64,000 nt of DNA from Corynebacterium pseudodiphtheriticum DSM 44287 (GCF_000688415.1 NZ_JIAH01000008.1:186001-250000), one strand, 5' to 3'. Positions 19,841 through 29,170 are shown, numbered from the stretch's first letter. Numbers and translations: made by a program. The notes: generated by a model not told the origin, from the letters alone.

Positions 19841-19897
19841 ATCCCCCGATGGTACGGAAAGGGATCTGGACAGTTCATGGTGCTATAAAGGATCGGT

Positions 19898-20740
19898 ATG
19901 AGCGAGACAACCGCAGACGGCACGCACGGGCACAACTTCGGGGATGCAGACCCCTCACAGAAAACTAACTCCCCGCAAGACACTGAGTCCTGGCAGCAAG
20001 AACTGCCCAGTTTCATGCGCAATTTCGAGCGCTTCGACTGGATTCTGTGGGGTCTGCTCGCTGCCTCAGGCATCTATGGTTTTGCACTGCTGCCATTCCG
20101 CGCGATGCTGCTGGTGGATCACCCCTTTTTATATTCCGCACTGAGTGGTTCAAGCCTGTCGGTGCTCGCGCTAACAGCAGAAAATGAAAACAACACCGGG
20201 CTGATCGTCGCTACGGTACTGGTCGCGGCTGTAAGCATGGTGAAGTTTTTGCCGCTGTTTTTCTTGATCGGCAAGCGCTGGGGCCCATCGTTTATCGATT
20301 ACTCATTTATGGGCCATCCCCCGTTGTGGTTCCGGAAGCTGGAAAACTTCATCTACCGCCACCCGGGTTTTTGTCTGCTGCTGTCGTATATTCCGTTTTC
20401 CCCGATCCCAGCGACAATCATCGTCGTCATCGCAGGCATTAAACGCACCAAGGGCTGGATAATCGGCGCCTATGTGTTGGTTTATGCCATTGCGCTGAAG
20501 TGCTTCTACGTCTATTTGGGTCTGACCTTCGGTGCCACGGTACGCGAGACGCTGGTAACCATCGAGCGTTACGTCACCTGGATTACCTTCGCCCTGCTGG
20601 GATACATGTTTTTCACGATGTGGCTGAAATCCAAGCGGAAGAAGGCACGTTTGCACACCATGGACGACGCCCATGGACTCAGTAATACGGACGGCAGGGC
20701 TGAGAAAGACGACCGGATCACGAAAGACGACGCGAGCTAG
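19898..20740 (+). CDS. DedA/VTT-like membrane protein
   Basis: A 280-residue membrane protein with a soluble acidic N-terminus (about 45 residues), four or five hydrophobic segments and a charged Lys/Asp-rich C-terminal tail. The stretch with GKRWGP, a hairpin and FCLLLSYIPFSPIPATIIVVIAG resembles the VTT/SNARE-associated domain of DedA-type proteins, which have been linked to lipid flipping. That assignment is moderate and the substrate unknown. The ATG at 19898 has an AAAGGA site. It stands alone on the plus strand. Confidence 0.65.
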   Translation: MSETTADGTHGHNFGDADPSQKTNSPQDTESWQQELPSFMRNFERFDWILWGLLAASGIYGFALLPFRAMLLVDHPFLYSALSGSSLSVLALTAENENNTGLIVATVLVAAVSMVKFLPLFFLIGKRWGPSFIDYSFMGHPPLWFRKLENFIYRHPGFCLLLSYIPFSPIPATIIVVIAGIKRTKGWIIGAYVLVYAIALKCFYVYLGLTFGATVRETLVTIERYVTWITFALLGYMFFTMWLKSKRKKARLHTMDDAHGLSNTDGRAEKDDRITKDDAS

Positions 20741-20791
20741 TGGGGGAGCTCGGTGCTAGTCCGCCGACGGGGGCGACCCGACTAACAACAG

Positions 20792-21334
20792 CTAGCCCAG
20801 AGCCTGCGGGTTTTTCGGCAGCAACCGGCGAGTAACTACCACCATGAACGTGATCAGCAAAATAAACAACGCAGCATCAGCAGCAACGTAGAAATAGTGC
20901 GTGGTCGAGCCACCTGCAAAATTTCCGGCCAGCACGGCATCGGTACGGATATTGAGGATCGGGCGAATCACCAGAATCTTGATCGCCAGCACCACGCTAA
21001 TCGCGATGCCCAGGCCCCAGAGTTTCTGCCGCGACGGCCGACCCAGCAGCCGCACCAGCGTCGTGATGAGTACGACGGCCAGGATGACCTCGACGATGTT
21101 CATCGCGAAAAACACCCGTCGGCCAATGCCCAGCCCCAGTGGAATCGTAATCCCTGGGGCGGTGAATTTCAGCGGTGCCTCGATCAGGGAAATGCCGATG
21201 ATCAGGCCCAACCAAATCGCAGGCAGGAAAAACAGTAGGCTCCGTTTTCCGCGGCCACCTCCGATGGGTTCCGAAGCCAGCTTGCGCGCACTGCTTTTTC
21301 CAGGGCTTTTGTTCGAACTAGCAGTCTTTTTCAT
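20792..21334 (-). CDS. Conserved membrane protein of unknown function
   Basis: 180 residues: a basic Ser/Lys-rich N-terminus (about 30 residues) then four hydrophobic helices, the first at about 32-50 (LLFFLPAIWLGLIIGISLI) and the last near 150-170. I do not recognise a named domain; it resembles small uncharacterised actinobacterial membrane proteins with an LIEAPLKF element after helix 1. No catalytic motif is visible. It is divergent from the P450 gene. Confidence 0.75.
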   Translation of the reverse strand: MKKTASSNKSPGKSSARKLASEPIGGGRGKRSLLFFLPAIWLGLIIGISLIEAPLKFTAPGITIPLGLGIGRRVFFAMNIVEVILAVVLITTLVRLLGRPSRQKLWGLGIAISVVLAIKILVIRPILNIRTDAVLAGNFAGGSTTHYFYVAADAALFILLITFMVVVTRRLLPKNPQALG

Positions 21335-21400
21335 GCCTCCAGTTTAGCGGTTTGCCCTACTGCTATTGGCCAGAATTTTCTATTTCACATTTCTTATTTC

Positions 21401-21418
21401 AACAGAAAAATTTCTGTT
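21401..21418. promoter_or_regulatory. Perfect palindrome upstream of the P450 gene
   Basis: AACAGAAA-AA-TTTCTGTT is a perfect 8-2-8 inverted repeat ending 12 bases before the GTG start of the P450 gene, in an AT-rich divergent promoter region. It looks like an operator for an unidentified dimeric repressor. Confidence 0.55.
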
Positions 21419-21430
21419 AACCTCGAAATT

Positions 21431-22621
21431 GTGTCTGAAAAACTATCTTCTTCCCCTGACAAACTAGACATTCGCACTTCCGACCCGGCCGGGCGTGATC
21501 CGTTGGCTTATTCCCACGACGTCCATGCCCATGGCTGCCCGATTGTGCATGACGACGCCGGAGATATCGTCGTTGTTGGTCACGCAGAAGCCACCCGCGT
21601 CGCCCAGGATGCCGAAACCTTTAGCTCCGCGGTCTCGCGTTATTTGCAGATCCCGAACGGGCTGGACGGCGACAAGCACAGCGCTTTCCGACGCTTGCTG
21701 GATAACTACCTGAATGCCGACGAGGTTGCCCGTTACAGCGCAGATTTCCACCGGGTGGCCCGCGAGGTCATCGACGGTTATCTTGCCGACGCCCCCGCTG
21801 CCGGGGATGAAGTGAGCGTCGATGCCGTGCAAGATTTGGGCTACGATTTTGCGGTGCGCGCCATGGTCGCATGGCTGGGATGGCCGCGTGCGATTGAGCC
21901 ACGGCTGAAGGAATGGGTGGAGAAAAACGCGGCCGCCACTCGCTCTGGGCAGCAGCACCGCACCGCCCGAGTGGCCCAAGAATACGACGAGATCATCAAC
22001 GAAGTCGTCGGCGAGGTTCGTGCTGCCGGGCAAGATTGCGTGACCTACCGCTTGATCAATGACACCAGTTTGGGCCGCGAGTTGGAATTCGAAGAGATCG
22101 TGTCCATCCTACGAAACTGGACCGGCGGTGATCTTGGTTCGATGGCGAAATGCGTGGGAGTTTTGCTGCACGCGCTCGCAAGTAACACTGCCGTAGAAGA
22201 GCGCATCCGCTCCGGCATATCTTTCGAGGAGCTGGTGGCGCTTGTCGACGAGATCTTGCGCATTGACGATCCGTTTGTTTCTAACCGGCGGGTCACCACC
22301 TGCCCGGCAACGGTGGGTGGCAAGCAGGTCGACGAAGGCCAGCGAGTGTATTTGCACTGGACTGCTGCAAACCGTGACCCGGAGACATTTGCTGACCCAG
22401 ACGGCTTCAATCCAGAGGCGAATGCCGAGAAGAATCTGGTCTGGGGTACCGGGCCACATGCGTGCCCCGGCAAAGATCTGTCGATGGTAGAAATTGGCGC
22501 TTTTGTCGAGGAGCTGCTCGCTGTAGCCACCGTGCAGGCGAGTTCGCAGGCTGGCGCAGAACGCGATGAGCACCCGGTCGGCGGCTGGAGTAGCTTACCG
22601 ATTACTCTGCAACGGCGCTAA
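21431..22621 (+). CDS. Cytochrome P450
   Basis: A 396-residue soluble bacterial P450. The heme-binding loop is WGTGPHACPGKDL (Cys near residue 343) with Trp in place of the usual first Phe. The ExxR pair is EILR near 272. The I-helix reads WTGGDLGSM, so the canonical acid-alcohol (D/E-T) pair is changed, which suggests unusual oxygen activation or a decayed function. The start is GTG. No ferredoxin or reductase gene is adjacent, so partners are encoded elsewhere and the substrate is unknown. Confidence 0.9.
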   Translation: MSEKLSSSPDKLDIRTSDPAGRDPLAYSHDVHAHGCPIVHDDAGDIVVVGHAEATRVAQDAETFSSAVSRYLQIPNGLDGDKHSAFRRLLDNYLNADEVARYSADFHRVAREVIDGYLADAPAAGDEVSVDAVQDLGYDFAVRAMVAWLGWPRAIEPRLKEWVEKNAAATRSGQQHRTARVAQEYDEIINEVVGEVRAAGQDCVTYRLINDTSLGRELEFEEIVSILRNWTGGDLGSMAKCVGVLLHALASNTAVEERIRSGISFEELVALVDEILRIDDPFVSNRRVTTCPATVGGKQVDEGQRVYLHWTAANRDPETFADPDGFNPEANAEKNLVWGTGPHACPGKDLSMVEIGAFVEELLAVATVQASSQAGAERDEHPVGGWSSLPITLQRR

Positions 22622-22639
22622 AAGGATAATCCAAAATCC

Positions 22640-22685
22640 CGGCGCCCCTGCCTAGATTCGAACCTAGGACCAAGTTCGAGCTATA
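22640..22685 (-). pseudogene. tRNA 3'-half-like remnant
   Basis: On the minus strand this stretch reads GGTCCTAGGTTCGAAT, then CTAGG and CAGGGGCG, which looks like the T-arm and acceptor 3' strand of a tRNA, but the T-arm is one base too long and no complete cloverleaf is present. It lies just beyond the tRNA-Ala terminator. It may be a decayed tRNA or an old attachment-site remnant. Confidence 0.4.
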
Positions 22686-22693
22686 CAACAAAA

Positions 22694-22717
22694 CCCCCGG
22701 TCATTAACGACCGGGGG
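22694..22717 (-). terminator. Terminator of tRNA-Ala
   Basis: A perfect nine-base stem (CCCCCGGTC/GACCGGGGG) with a six-base loop, followed on the minus strand by TTTTG. It lies 12 bases downstream of the tRNA. Confidence 0.9.
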
Positions 22718-22729
22718 AAATGCAAAAAG

Positions 22730-22802
22730 TGGAGCTAACGGGACTCGAACCCGTGACCCCCACACTGCCAGTGTGGTGCGCTACCAGCTGCGCCATAGCC
22801 CC
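22730..22802 (-). tRNA. tRNA-Ala (anticodon GGC)
   Basis: A 73-base cloverleaf with acceptor GGGGCTA/TAGCTCC, D-arm GCGCAGCTGGTAGCGC, anticodon loop CTGGCAG (GGC) and T-loop TTCGAGT. The 3' CCA is not encoded. Confidence 0.95.
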
Positions 22803-22891
22803 AGGTTGAAACTCACAGCGATGATTGGGTGTTCCTCGCCGTCTGTTCAACGAATGTTGAGTCTACACTTTCACCTTATGCGCAAACAAAT

Positions 22892-22947
22892 CCCGCGCTC
22901 AGGCAAGGTTTTCGGAAGATTTTCTTCTACCCTAGCCTGAGCGCGGG
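22892..22947 (-). terminator. Terminator of the ABC/MauE/DsbA-like operon
   Basis: A perfect 13-base stem (CCCGCGCTCAGGC with its complement) with a 30-base loop that contains an inner GAAGA-ttt-TCTTC hairpin. On the minus strand the stem is followed by ATTTGTTTG. It lies about 60 bases after the stop of the thioredoxin-like gene. Confidence 0.75.
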
Positions 22948-23006
22948 AGGTGTCTGTGAAGCTGTGTTAGCTTTCGAGATCAGCACTGAGCTTAGCGCAG
23001 CGCGCC

Positions 23007-23726
23007 TTATTTGGACGCAACAGCGACCTTCACCCAGTCGTTGATGTCTTCAACTTCCAAGTCTTTGCCATCCATCAGAACGCGTGGGGTAGAAACGCGA
23101 CCGACCTTAGATTCCAAGTCTTTAGCATTGGCCTCGCCAGCTTCGCGGGCCTTCTCCAGGAACTTGCCGCTGCGAATGTCCTCGACAGCCTCGTCAGATG
23201 CTTCCATCTGCGCGGCCGCATCAGCGAAATCATCAGGGCCCCAGCTACGGGCAATATCCTGCTGGTTTTCGAACATAGCTTCACGCAGGTTCCACAGGGC
23301 ATTGACGTCGTCATGCTCTGCTAATGCCAGCAGAGCGGCAACTGCCTGGGTGGAATGACCGTCGCCCTGGTTATCCAGGAAAGTCATAGGGTGAATCGAT
23401 ACGGCCAGGTTTCCAGCGTTGATTTCTTCCAGAGCCTCAGCATCCGTGGCTTCTGCCAAGTGTGCACAGTATGAGCAGGAGAAATCCTCATACAGATCAA
23501 CGTGTGGGGACTTGTCGGCAGCACCAAACGTCAGGGTGTTGCCGTCAAAACTCGTTTCTGCGGAAACTTGCTTGATCTCCCAATTGGCAAATTTCTCTGC
23601 TTTCGCACCCTGTCCAGCAAGGACGATATAGGCAATTACTGCTACCACGATGACCAGCACCGCGACGATGGCACCGATAAAGCCCGCGCTCGATTTCTGG
23701 TTCGGGTTGGTTACTTTCTTACTCAC
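23007..23726 (-). CDS. Membrane-anchored DsbA-like thioredoxin-fold protein
   Basis: A 239-residue extracytoplasmic oxidoreductase candidate. Residues 1-13 are cytosolic and basic, 14-37 form one membrane anchor, and the rest is a DsbA-type thioredoxin fold with an all-helical insertion. The redox site is C-S-Y-C at residues 84-87, and VSTPRVLMDG provides the cis-Pro loop. It is the last gene of a four-gene run behind an ABC exporter and a MauE-like protein, so it may form or isomerise disulfides in exported proteins. Start and end are clear. Confidence 0.9.
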   Translation of the reverse strand: MSKKVTNPNQKSSAGFIGAIVAVLVIVVAVIAYIVLAGQGAKAEKFANWEIKQVSAETSFDGNTLTFGAADKSPHVDLYEDFSCSYCAHLAEATDAEALEEINAGNLAVSIHPMTFLDNQGDGHSTQAVAALLALAEHDDVNALWNLREAMFENQQDIARSWGPDDFADAAAQMEASDEAVEDIRSGKFLEKAREAGEANAKDLESKVGRVSTPRVLMDGKDLEVEDINDWVKVAVASK

Positions 23727-23791
23727 TCATCCACCTTGTTCTTCGTTGGTTCTCGCTTGCGAGAAGGTCTCAGTTAAGGATAAACGGCCGC

Positions 23792-24313
23792 CTACGGATA
23801 AATAGCTAAGCGTCGGAAAGGCCTGCGCGCAATCCACACGCTTAAGAAGATATAAAACACATCCCGCAGGATTGTGCGCAAATAGTTCATAGCCTGATCC
23901 GATTCGCTGATATCGATGGTGAAGCAACCGCAATCGATCATCAGCCCACGCGCCCAAGCAGACCCTACACCGATAATAAACAGCACCAGCACCGTCGTCG
24001 ATACCCAGGCTGCTGGTTTCAGGAACAAACCAAGAAGCAGGAATACTCCCCCTGCGATCTCCAGCGGGCCAATCAGATGTGCCAACGCCGAAGACCACTC
24101 CGGGGTGAAGATTTCGTAGCCCTCAATGGTCTGTGTCACGGACAGGTGCTGGTTTAGTTTTGCCGAGCCAGCACTGATCCAGATATAGGCCATATAAAAC
24201 CGAGCGAAAGCGCGAATGGCCTCGAGCACCCAGAAACCTAGAGAGCGCCCCTTCCAGGTGCGTTTCACCACACCAACATCCTTGGGTTCGGTCGTGTTGT
24301 CCATATCGCTCAT
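23792..24313 (-). CDS. MauE/DoxX-like redox-associated membrane protein
   Basis: 173 residues with four membrane helices, starting MSDMDNTTEPKD. A cysteine pair in the MIDCGCFTIDIS loop near residue 120 fits the MauE/DoxX family, members of which serve disulfide formation or quinone-linked redox steps. The ATG lies one base after the stop of the permease gene, so translation is coupled. A longer in-frame start inside the permease gene (24403) is rejected because it would overlap about 90 bases of conserved coding sequence. The neighbour downstream is a DsbA-like protein, and the pair may work together. Confidence 0.82.
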   Translation of the reverse strand: MSDMDNTTEPKDVGVVKRTWKGRSLGFWVLEAIRAFARFYMAYIWISAGSAKLNQHLSVTQTIEGYEIFTPEWSSALAHLIGPLEIAGGVFLLLGLFLKPAAWVSTTVLVLFIIGVGSAWARGLMIDCGCFTIDISESDQAMNYLRTILRDVFYIFLSVWIARRPFRRLAIYP

Positions 24314-24314
24314 A

Positions 24315-26930
24315 CTAGTCCGCGATAGCTTCCAGCGGTGGTGTTTTAGCAGCCTTGCGTGCTGGCCACAACGCGGAAACCACGCCCACGACTGCCGCAC
24401 CACCCAGCATGATCAGCACCTGATGCCACGGAATCACCGCACCGCCGAGGCCTTCACCTGCCAGCACGTCGATGAACGACCAGCCCAGGCCAAGCCCCGC
24501 AAGAATGCCCATGATGGCACCGAATAGCGCAATCTGGACGGCCTCAACAATGATCATCGTGCGAATCTGTCCACGGTAAGCACCAACTGCGCGCAACATG
24601 CCGATTTCTTGTCGACGCTCAATCACACCGAGTGTCAGCGTATTGATAATGCCCAGCACCGCGATGATCACGGCAAGTGCCAGCAAGGCGTACAGAATCG
24701 ACAGCATCTGATCGATCAGCTGGCTAGCCTCGTCAGCATATTCAGCACCGGTTTTCACCTGGATGACCAGGAATTCCTTGACTGATTCCACCAGCCGCTC
24801 GCGCATCTCATCTTCCCCGACAGAATCATCGGTGTTTACCGCGATCATCTGGATCGGAGCGGTATCGCCTTCCATGACTTCATCAACGGCAGATTGTGAG
24901 ACCAGCAGGTTTTCAAAGATATCGTTCTCGCTGCTGTAAATGCCGGTGATGGTCACTTCGGTTGCGTGCCCAGGTTCCACAGCGACTGGTTCGCCAGATT
25001 CATCGGAGCTTTCGGCGGTCTCGAGCGTCGTCAGTGGGAGTGCCTGGCCGACGGTCCAGCCTTCCGCCTTTGCCAGTTCATCACTGACCAGCACTCCAGG
25101 TTGGGCAACCAAATCCGCAGAGCCTTCCAGAATTTCCATATCGACGAAATCCTGCGGGCTGCCGTCAATGCTGTTGGTAAAGGTATAGCCCGGACCATAG
25201 TTGTATCCGGCCTGCCCGGCGATCTGCACTGGCGCCATGCGCATGGTCACTGTGCTTTCCACGCCATCGGTTTCTGCCAAAGCCCCCGGAACCGCTTGAG
25301 GTACTGGGAAAGACCCATCCTGCGGCCCGGTAGCCAGGAAATCTGCGGTGACCGTATCTTCCAGCATGTCACCAATGCTGTTTTTCATGGTCGCACCCAG
25401 CATGCCAATGCCGGTGACCAGCATCATTCCCAGGGTCAACGCGAATGCCGTGGCAGCGGTACGACGTGGCGAACGGCGCGCATTCGTGGAAGCCAACCGC
25501 CCCATGGAACCAAACGGGGCTCCGATGACCCGGCCCAAAACTGGCACGATGCCCATGCTGAATGCTGGACCGGCCATGAAGTAGCCGACGACCACCAAGA
25601 AGGCGCCAATGCCGACCAAGCTGGCGCGCAGGGTGGTTCCAGAATCGTCCAGCAGCATCGCCAGGCCTGCGGCCAGTACACCAGCCACGATGATCACAGT
25701 GCCGATGATGGTGCGCACGGTCAGTGGGGCACCTGCAGCGGACTCCGTCGAACGCATGGCTTCTACCGGTTTCACCTGCCCGGCCCGGCGCGCCGGCGCC
25801 CAGGCAGAAGCGATGGTGACCACGACGCCCAGGATTATCGGCAGGACGATGGCGGTCAGTGACAATCCCAGCCCTCCACCATCGAAGGACATGCCGCGTG
25901 CAGAAAATACCGCGCGGATGACCGCAACCAAACCAATACCGGCAACCACACCAAGAGCCGAACCCAGCAGGCCAACGACCAACGCTTCCACCACCACTGA
26001 TCCGGTGATCTGGCGCTGAGACGCACCGATAGAACGCAGTAGTGCGAATTCTTTGATGCGCTGCGCCACGATCATAGAGAAGGTATTGGCGATGATGAAC
26101 GTCCCCACCAGCAGACCAATCAGGCCGAAGGCAACCAAGAAGTAATTGACAAAACTGAGCGCATTGCTGATTTGCTCCGTCAATTCGTCGGCAAGCGCCT
26201 GCCCGGTTTGGGCTTCTACCTGTGGATACGTTTCGTTGAGGTGGTTCACCAGTTGCTCAGCAGTGGTGCCGTCATCTGCCGCGACAGCCATCTGGCTAGC
26301 AAGACCGTCTGGGTTAAACAGGTTCTGGTAGGAGCCGGCTTCCATCAACACCGACAACGAACCCAATCCTTGTTCCAGTGCTGGGGTGTAGATTCCGCTG
26401 ACGGTGACTTCGTAGCGGTCTTCTGGAGTGACCAAAATGATCTTCTCGCCGACGCTGATGCCTTGCTCTTCTGCAGCGGTATCGTTGACGATGACCTCGC
26501 CTTCACCGTGCGGTGCTGTGCCGTCAATGATCTCGTCAGCGTCCCCCACCTTGTTTTCCGGTGGGTAATACATCTGCAGCGTGGAAGTACCACCACCTAC
26601 CTGGTAAGCCTCCAGGTTCTCATTGGCGACTACCACGTTGGTAGATTCGGTCAGGTTGACCGCGCGCACCGATTCATCGTCGGTAATCGCTTGCACGGTC
26701 TCTCCATCGATGATGGGCAGGCCTTCTGCCGGACCGACTGCTGCGTCGACGTCCTCATAGGCGCTGCCCACGGCTGCCTCAAAGGTCGACGACAGCGAGT
26801 TGGTAAACATGAACGCGCCAGAAATAAATGCGGTACCCAGCATCACTGACAGTACCGTCAGTGCCAGGCGCAATTTATGCGAGACGATATTGCGCACGGC
26901 GATGGTGCGCATGGAAGTTCGCTTCGCCAT
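24315..26930 (-). CDS. FtsX-like ABC transporter permease
   Basis: An 871-residue permease with two FtsX/MacB-type membrane domains. The N-terminal helix and a large extracytoplasmic domain (about 45-260) are followed by three helices. A second extracytoplasmic domain (about 530-740) precedes the last three helices and ends in the VIERRQEIGMLRAVGAYRGQI signature and the ALWPARKAAKTPPLEAI tail. Such permeases work in export or in mechanical signalling to the envelope rather than import. It starts three bases after the ATPase gene stop. The cargo is not known; pairing with disulfide-type genes downstream hints at cell-envelope proteins. Confidence 0.92.
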   Translation of the reverse strand: MAKRTSMRTIAVRNIVSHKLRLALTVLSVMLGTAFISGAFMFTNSLSSTFEAAVGSAYEDVDAAVGPAEGLPIIDGETVQAITDDESVRAVNLTESTNVVVANENLEAYQVGGGTSTLQMYYPPENKVGDADEIIDGTAPHGEGEVIVNDTAAEEQGISVGEKIILVTPEDRYEVTVSGIYTPALEQGLGSLSVLMEAGSYQNLFNPDGLASQMAVAADDGTTAEQLVNHLNETYPQVEAQTGQALADELTEQISNALSFVNYFLVAFGLIGLLVGTFIIANTFSMIVAQRIKEFALLRSIGASQRQITGSVVVEALVVGLLGSALGVVAGIGLVAVIRAVFSARGMSFDGGGLGLSLTAIVLPIILGVVVTIASAWAPARRAGQVKPVEAMRSTESAAGAPLTVRTIIGTVIIVAGVLAAGLAMLLDDSGTTLRASLVGIGAFLVVVGYFMAGPAFSMGIVPVLGRVIGAPFGSMGRLASTNARRSPRRTAATAFALTLGMMLVTGIGMLGATMKNSIGDMLEDTVTADFLATGPQDGSFPVPQAVPGALAETDGVESTVTMRMAPVQIAGQAGYNYGPGYTFTNSIDGSPQDFVDMEILEGSADLVAQPGVLVSDELAKAEGWTVGQALPLTTLETAESSDESGEPVAVEPGHATEVTITGIYSSENDIFENLLVSQSAVDEVMEGDTAPIQMIAVNTDDSVGEDEMRERLVESVKEFLVIQVKTGAEYADEASQLIDQMLSILYALLALAVIIAVLGIINTLTLGVIERRQEIGMLRAVGAYRGQIRTMIIVEAVQIALFGAIMGILAGLGLGWSFIDVLAGEGLGGAVIPWHQVLIMLGGAAVVGVVSALWPARKAAKTPPLEAIAD

Positions 26931-26932
26931 AT

Positions 26933-27751
26933 TTAGCCCTCAATTCCCGCCATGGTCTGCAAAATATCGTCCATGCTGGCGCCGTGTAGCTCATCGACGA
27001 TAGTGCCGTCTTTCAGGAAGATCACGCGGTCGGCATACGAGGCCGCGCGTGCGTCGTGGGTGACAATCACCACGGTTTGGTCGTCGTCATCAACGGCAGT
27101 GCGCAAAATGTCCAGCACCTCTGCCGAGGAATTGGAATCCAAGTTACCGGTCGGTTCATCACCAAAAATGATCTCCGGGCGCGAAACCAAAGCGCGAGCA
27201 CAAGCCACGCGCTGCTGTTGGCCACCAGAAAGTTCTGCGGGGCGGTGGCCCAAACGTTTCGCCAGGCCCAGGCGCCCGGTGACCTCGTCGAACCACGCCT
27301 GATCTACATCTTTACCTGCGATGTTGAGAGGCAGCGTGATGTTTTCGGCTGCAGTCAGCGTTGGCACCAGGTTAAAGGATTGGAAAATAAAACCAAGGCG
27401 ATCACGACGCAGCTCGGTGATACCTTTATCGCCCAACTGCGAAAGATCTGTATCGCCGATGAAGGAATGCCCAGCAGAAGCCGCATCCAAGCCAGCCATA
27501 CAATGCATGAGGGTGGATTTACCAGAACCAGATGGCCCCATGATCGCGGTAAATTTTCCGCGTTCGAAGATCACATCGACGGAATCAAGCGCGACGACTT
27601 CTGTGTCACCAGAGCCATATTTTTTCGACAACCGGTGTGCGCGAGCCGCCGGAACAGCTTGCGGCGAATCTTGTGCGGCAACGGCATGTTTGCCAGTGGC
27701 GTGTTTACCAGTACCTGAGCCGTGCTGTGGGCCATTGTCATAAGCCGTCAT
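26933..27751 (-). CDS. ABC transporter ATP-binding protein (MacB/LolD type)
   Basis: 272 residues. Walker A is GPSGSGKST, the signature is LSGGQQQRVACARAL, Walker B is IIFGDEPTGNLD, followed by the H-loop VIVTHD. The N-terminal 35 residues are a His/Ala-rich extension encoded by a short repeat (GKHATGKHAVAA). It is the first gene of the four-gene minus-strand operon with the FtsX-like permease, MauE-like and DsbA-like proteins. Confidence 0.93.
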   Translation of the reverse strand: MTAYDNGPQHGSGTGKHATGKHAVAAQDSPQAVPAARAHRLSKKYGSGDTEVVALDSVDVIFERGKFTAIMGPSGSGKSTLMHCMAGLDAASAGHSFIGDTDLSQLGDKGITELRRDRLGFIFQSFNLVPTLTAAENITLPLNIAGKDVDQAWFDEVTGRLGLAKRLGHRPAELSGGQQQRVACARALVSRPEIIFGDEPTGNLDSNSSAEVLDILRTAVDDDDQTVVIVTHDARAASYADRVIFLKDGTIVDELHGASMDDILQTMAGIEG

Positions 27752-27877
27752 GTGGGTGCGAACCTTTCCGGAAAGTTTCGGCGAAATCTACTGTGCGATT
27801 ACTCCAAGCAGACTACCCGATAGGGTTCACACCCGGGCAAGGCTTACCGCCCCAAGGGCTAGGACTAGTAGCTGCTC

Positions 27878-29140
27878 CTAAGCGACAGAACGTTCGATGG
27901 TGGCACCCAAACGTTGCAGGTTTTCCACAAAGTTCGGGTACCCGCGATCAATATGGTGCACGTCATGAACCGTAGTTACGCCGTCGGCACGCAAGGCCGC
28001 CAGCACCAAGCCGGCACCAGCACGAATATCGGAGGACCAGACGCTTGTCGACGACAGCTCATCAATACCCCGCAATACGACGTGGTGGCCGTCAACTTGT
28101 GCATCGGCACCTAGGCGCTGCATTTCGTCTACGAAACGGAAACGCGCCTCAAACACATTTTCCGTAATCACAGACATGCCGTCGGCAAGCGCAGAAATCC
28201 CAATGGCCATCGGTTGCAGGTCCGTCGGGAATCCCGGAAACGGCAGGGTTTGGTAGTCAACAGCAACCGGGCGTTGTTCCATGCGCACACGGAAGCCGTT
28301 TTCATACGATTCAATTTCTGCCCCGGCACTGCGCAGTTTTTCCAGTGGCAAGTGCAGGTGCTTGGGGGCAATGCCACCGACAGTAATATCCCCCTGCGTC
28401 ATCGCGGCAGCATAAGCCCAGGTGCCAGCTACAATCCGATCGCCAATCACGTGGTGTTCGGTTGGATGCAGCTTGTCGACGCCGGTGATAATGATCGTGG
28501 AAGTTCCGGCTCCTTCCACCTGGGCCCCCATGTCATTGAGCATCTCGCACAGGTCGACGATTTCTGGTTCCCGGGCGGCATTATGCAGCGTCGTCACGCC
28601 CTCAGTCAGCACCGCGGCAGTCAAAATATTCTCCGTGGCCCCTACCGACGGGAAGTCGAGCTTGATCTCTGCGCCGTGCAAGTTGTCCGCTTCTGCTACC
28701 ACAGCGCCATGCTGGATACGGGTAGTCGCACCCATTTTTTCCAAGCCAGACTGGTGCATATCCAGCGGACGGGAACCGATCGCATCACCGCCGGGCAAAG
28801 CCACGACAGCACGCCCACAGCGCGCAGTTAGTGGCCCCAACACGCACACAGAAGCTCGGAATTGGCGGACTGCTTCAAAGTCCGCATTTGAAGAAAGCTG
28901 ATCACTACTTGGTGTAGTGATGCGTACGGTTGGCCCGTCGATCTCCACAGCACAGCCCAACCCCTGCAGCACATTTTGCATCAGGGGAACATCGAGGATT
29001 TCTGGGCAATTGTGCAGCGTGGTAGTTCCTTCTGCCAACAACGCCGCGGCCATCAATTTCAGCACGCTGTTTTTGGCTCCGTCGACTTTGACTGAACCCT
29101 GCAAGCGTGCCCCACCGGTGACTAAAAATATATCCTTCAC
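27878..29140 (-). CDS. murA: UDP-N-acetylglucosamine 1-carboxyvinyltransferase
   Basis: First committed step of peptidoglycan synthesis: transfers enolpyruvate from PEP to UDP-GlcNAc. The 420-residue protein has the N-terminal [20 protein letters not shown] block and the [13 protein letters not shown] segment. The catalytic loop reads [15 protein letters not shown], so Asp (about residue 119) stands where most bacteria have the fosfomycin-reactive Cys. This is the known natural variant of mycobacteria and predicts fosfomycin insensitivity. It lies just downstream of ramA on the same strand with a 30-base gap. Confidence 0.96.
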   Translation of the reverse strand: MKDIFLVTGGARLQGSVKVDGAKNSVLKLMAAALLAEGTTTLHNCPEILDVPLMQNVLQGLGCAVEIDGPTVRITTPSSDQLSSNADFEAVRQFRASVCVLGPLTARCGRAVVALPGGDAIGSRPLDMHQSGLEKMGATTRIQHGAVVAEADNLHGAEIKLDFPSVGATENILTAAVLTEGVTTLHNAAREPEIVDLCEMLNDMGAQVEGAGTSTIIITGVDKLHPTEHHVIGDRIVAGTWAYAAAMTQGDITVGGIAPKHLHLPLEKLRSAGAEIESYENGFRVRMEQRPVAVDYQTLPFPGFPTDLQPMAIGISALADGMSVITENVFEARFRFVDEMQRLGADAQVDGHHVVLRGIDELSSTSVWSSDIRAGAGLVLAALRADGVTTVHDVHHIDRGYPNFVENLQRLGATIERSVA

Positions 29141-29170
29141 AATGTTAAAGACTACCGATTTCTCGAGCAG

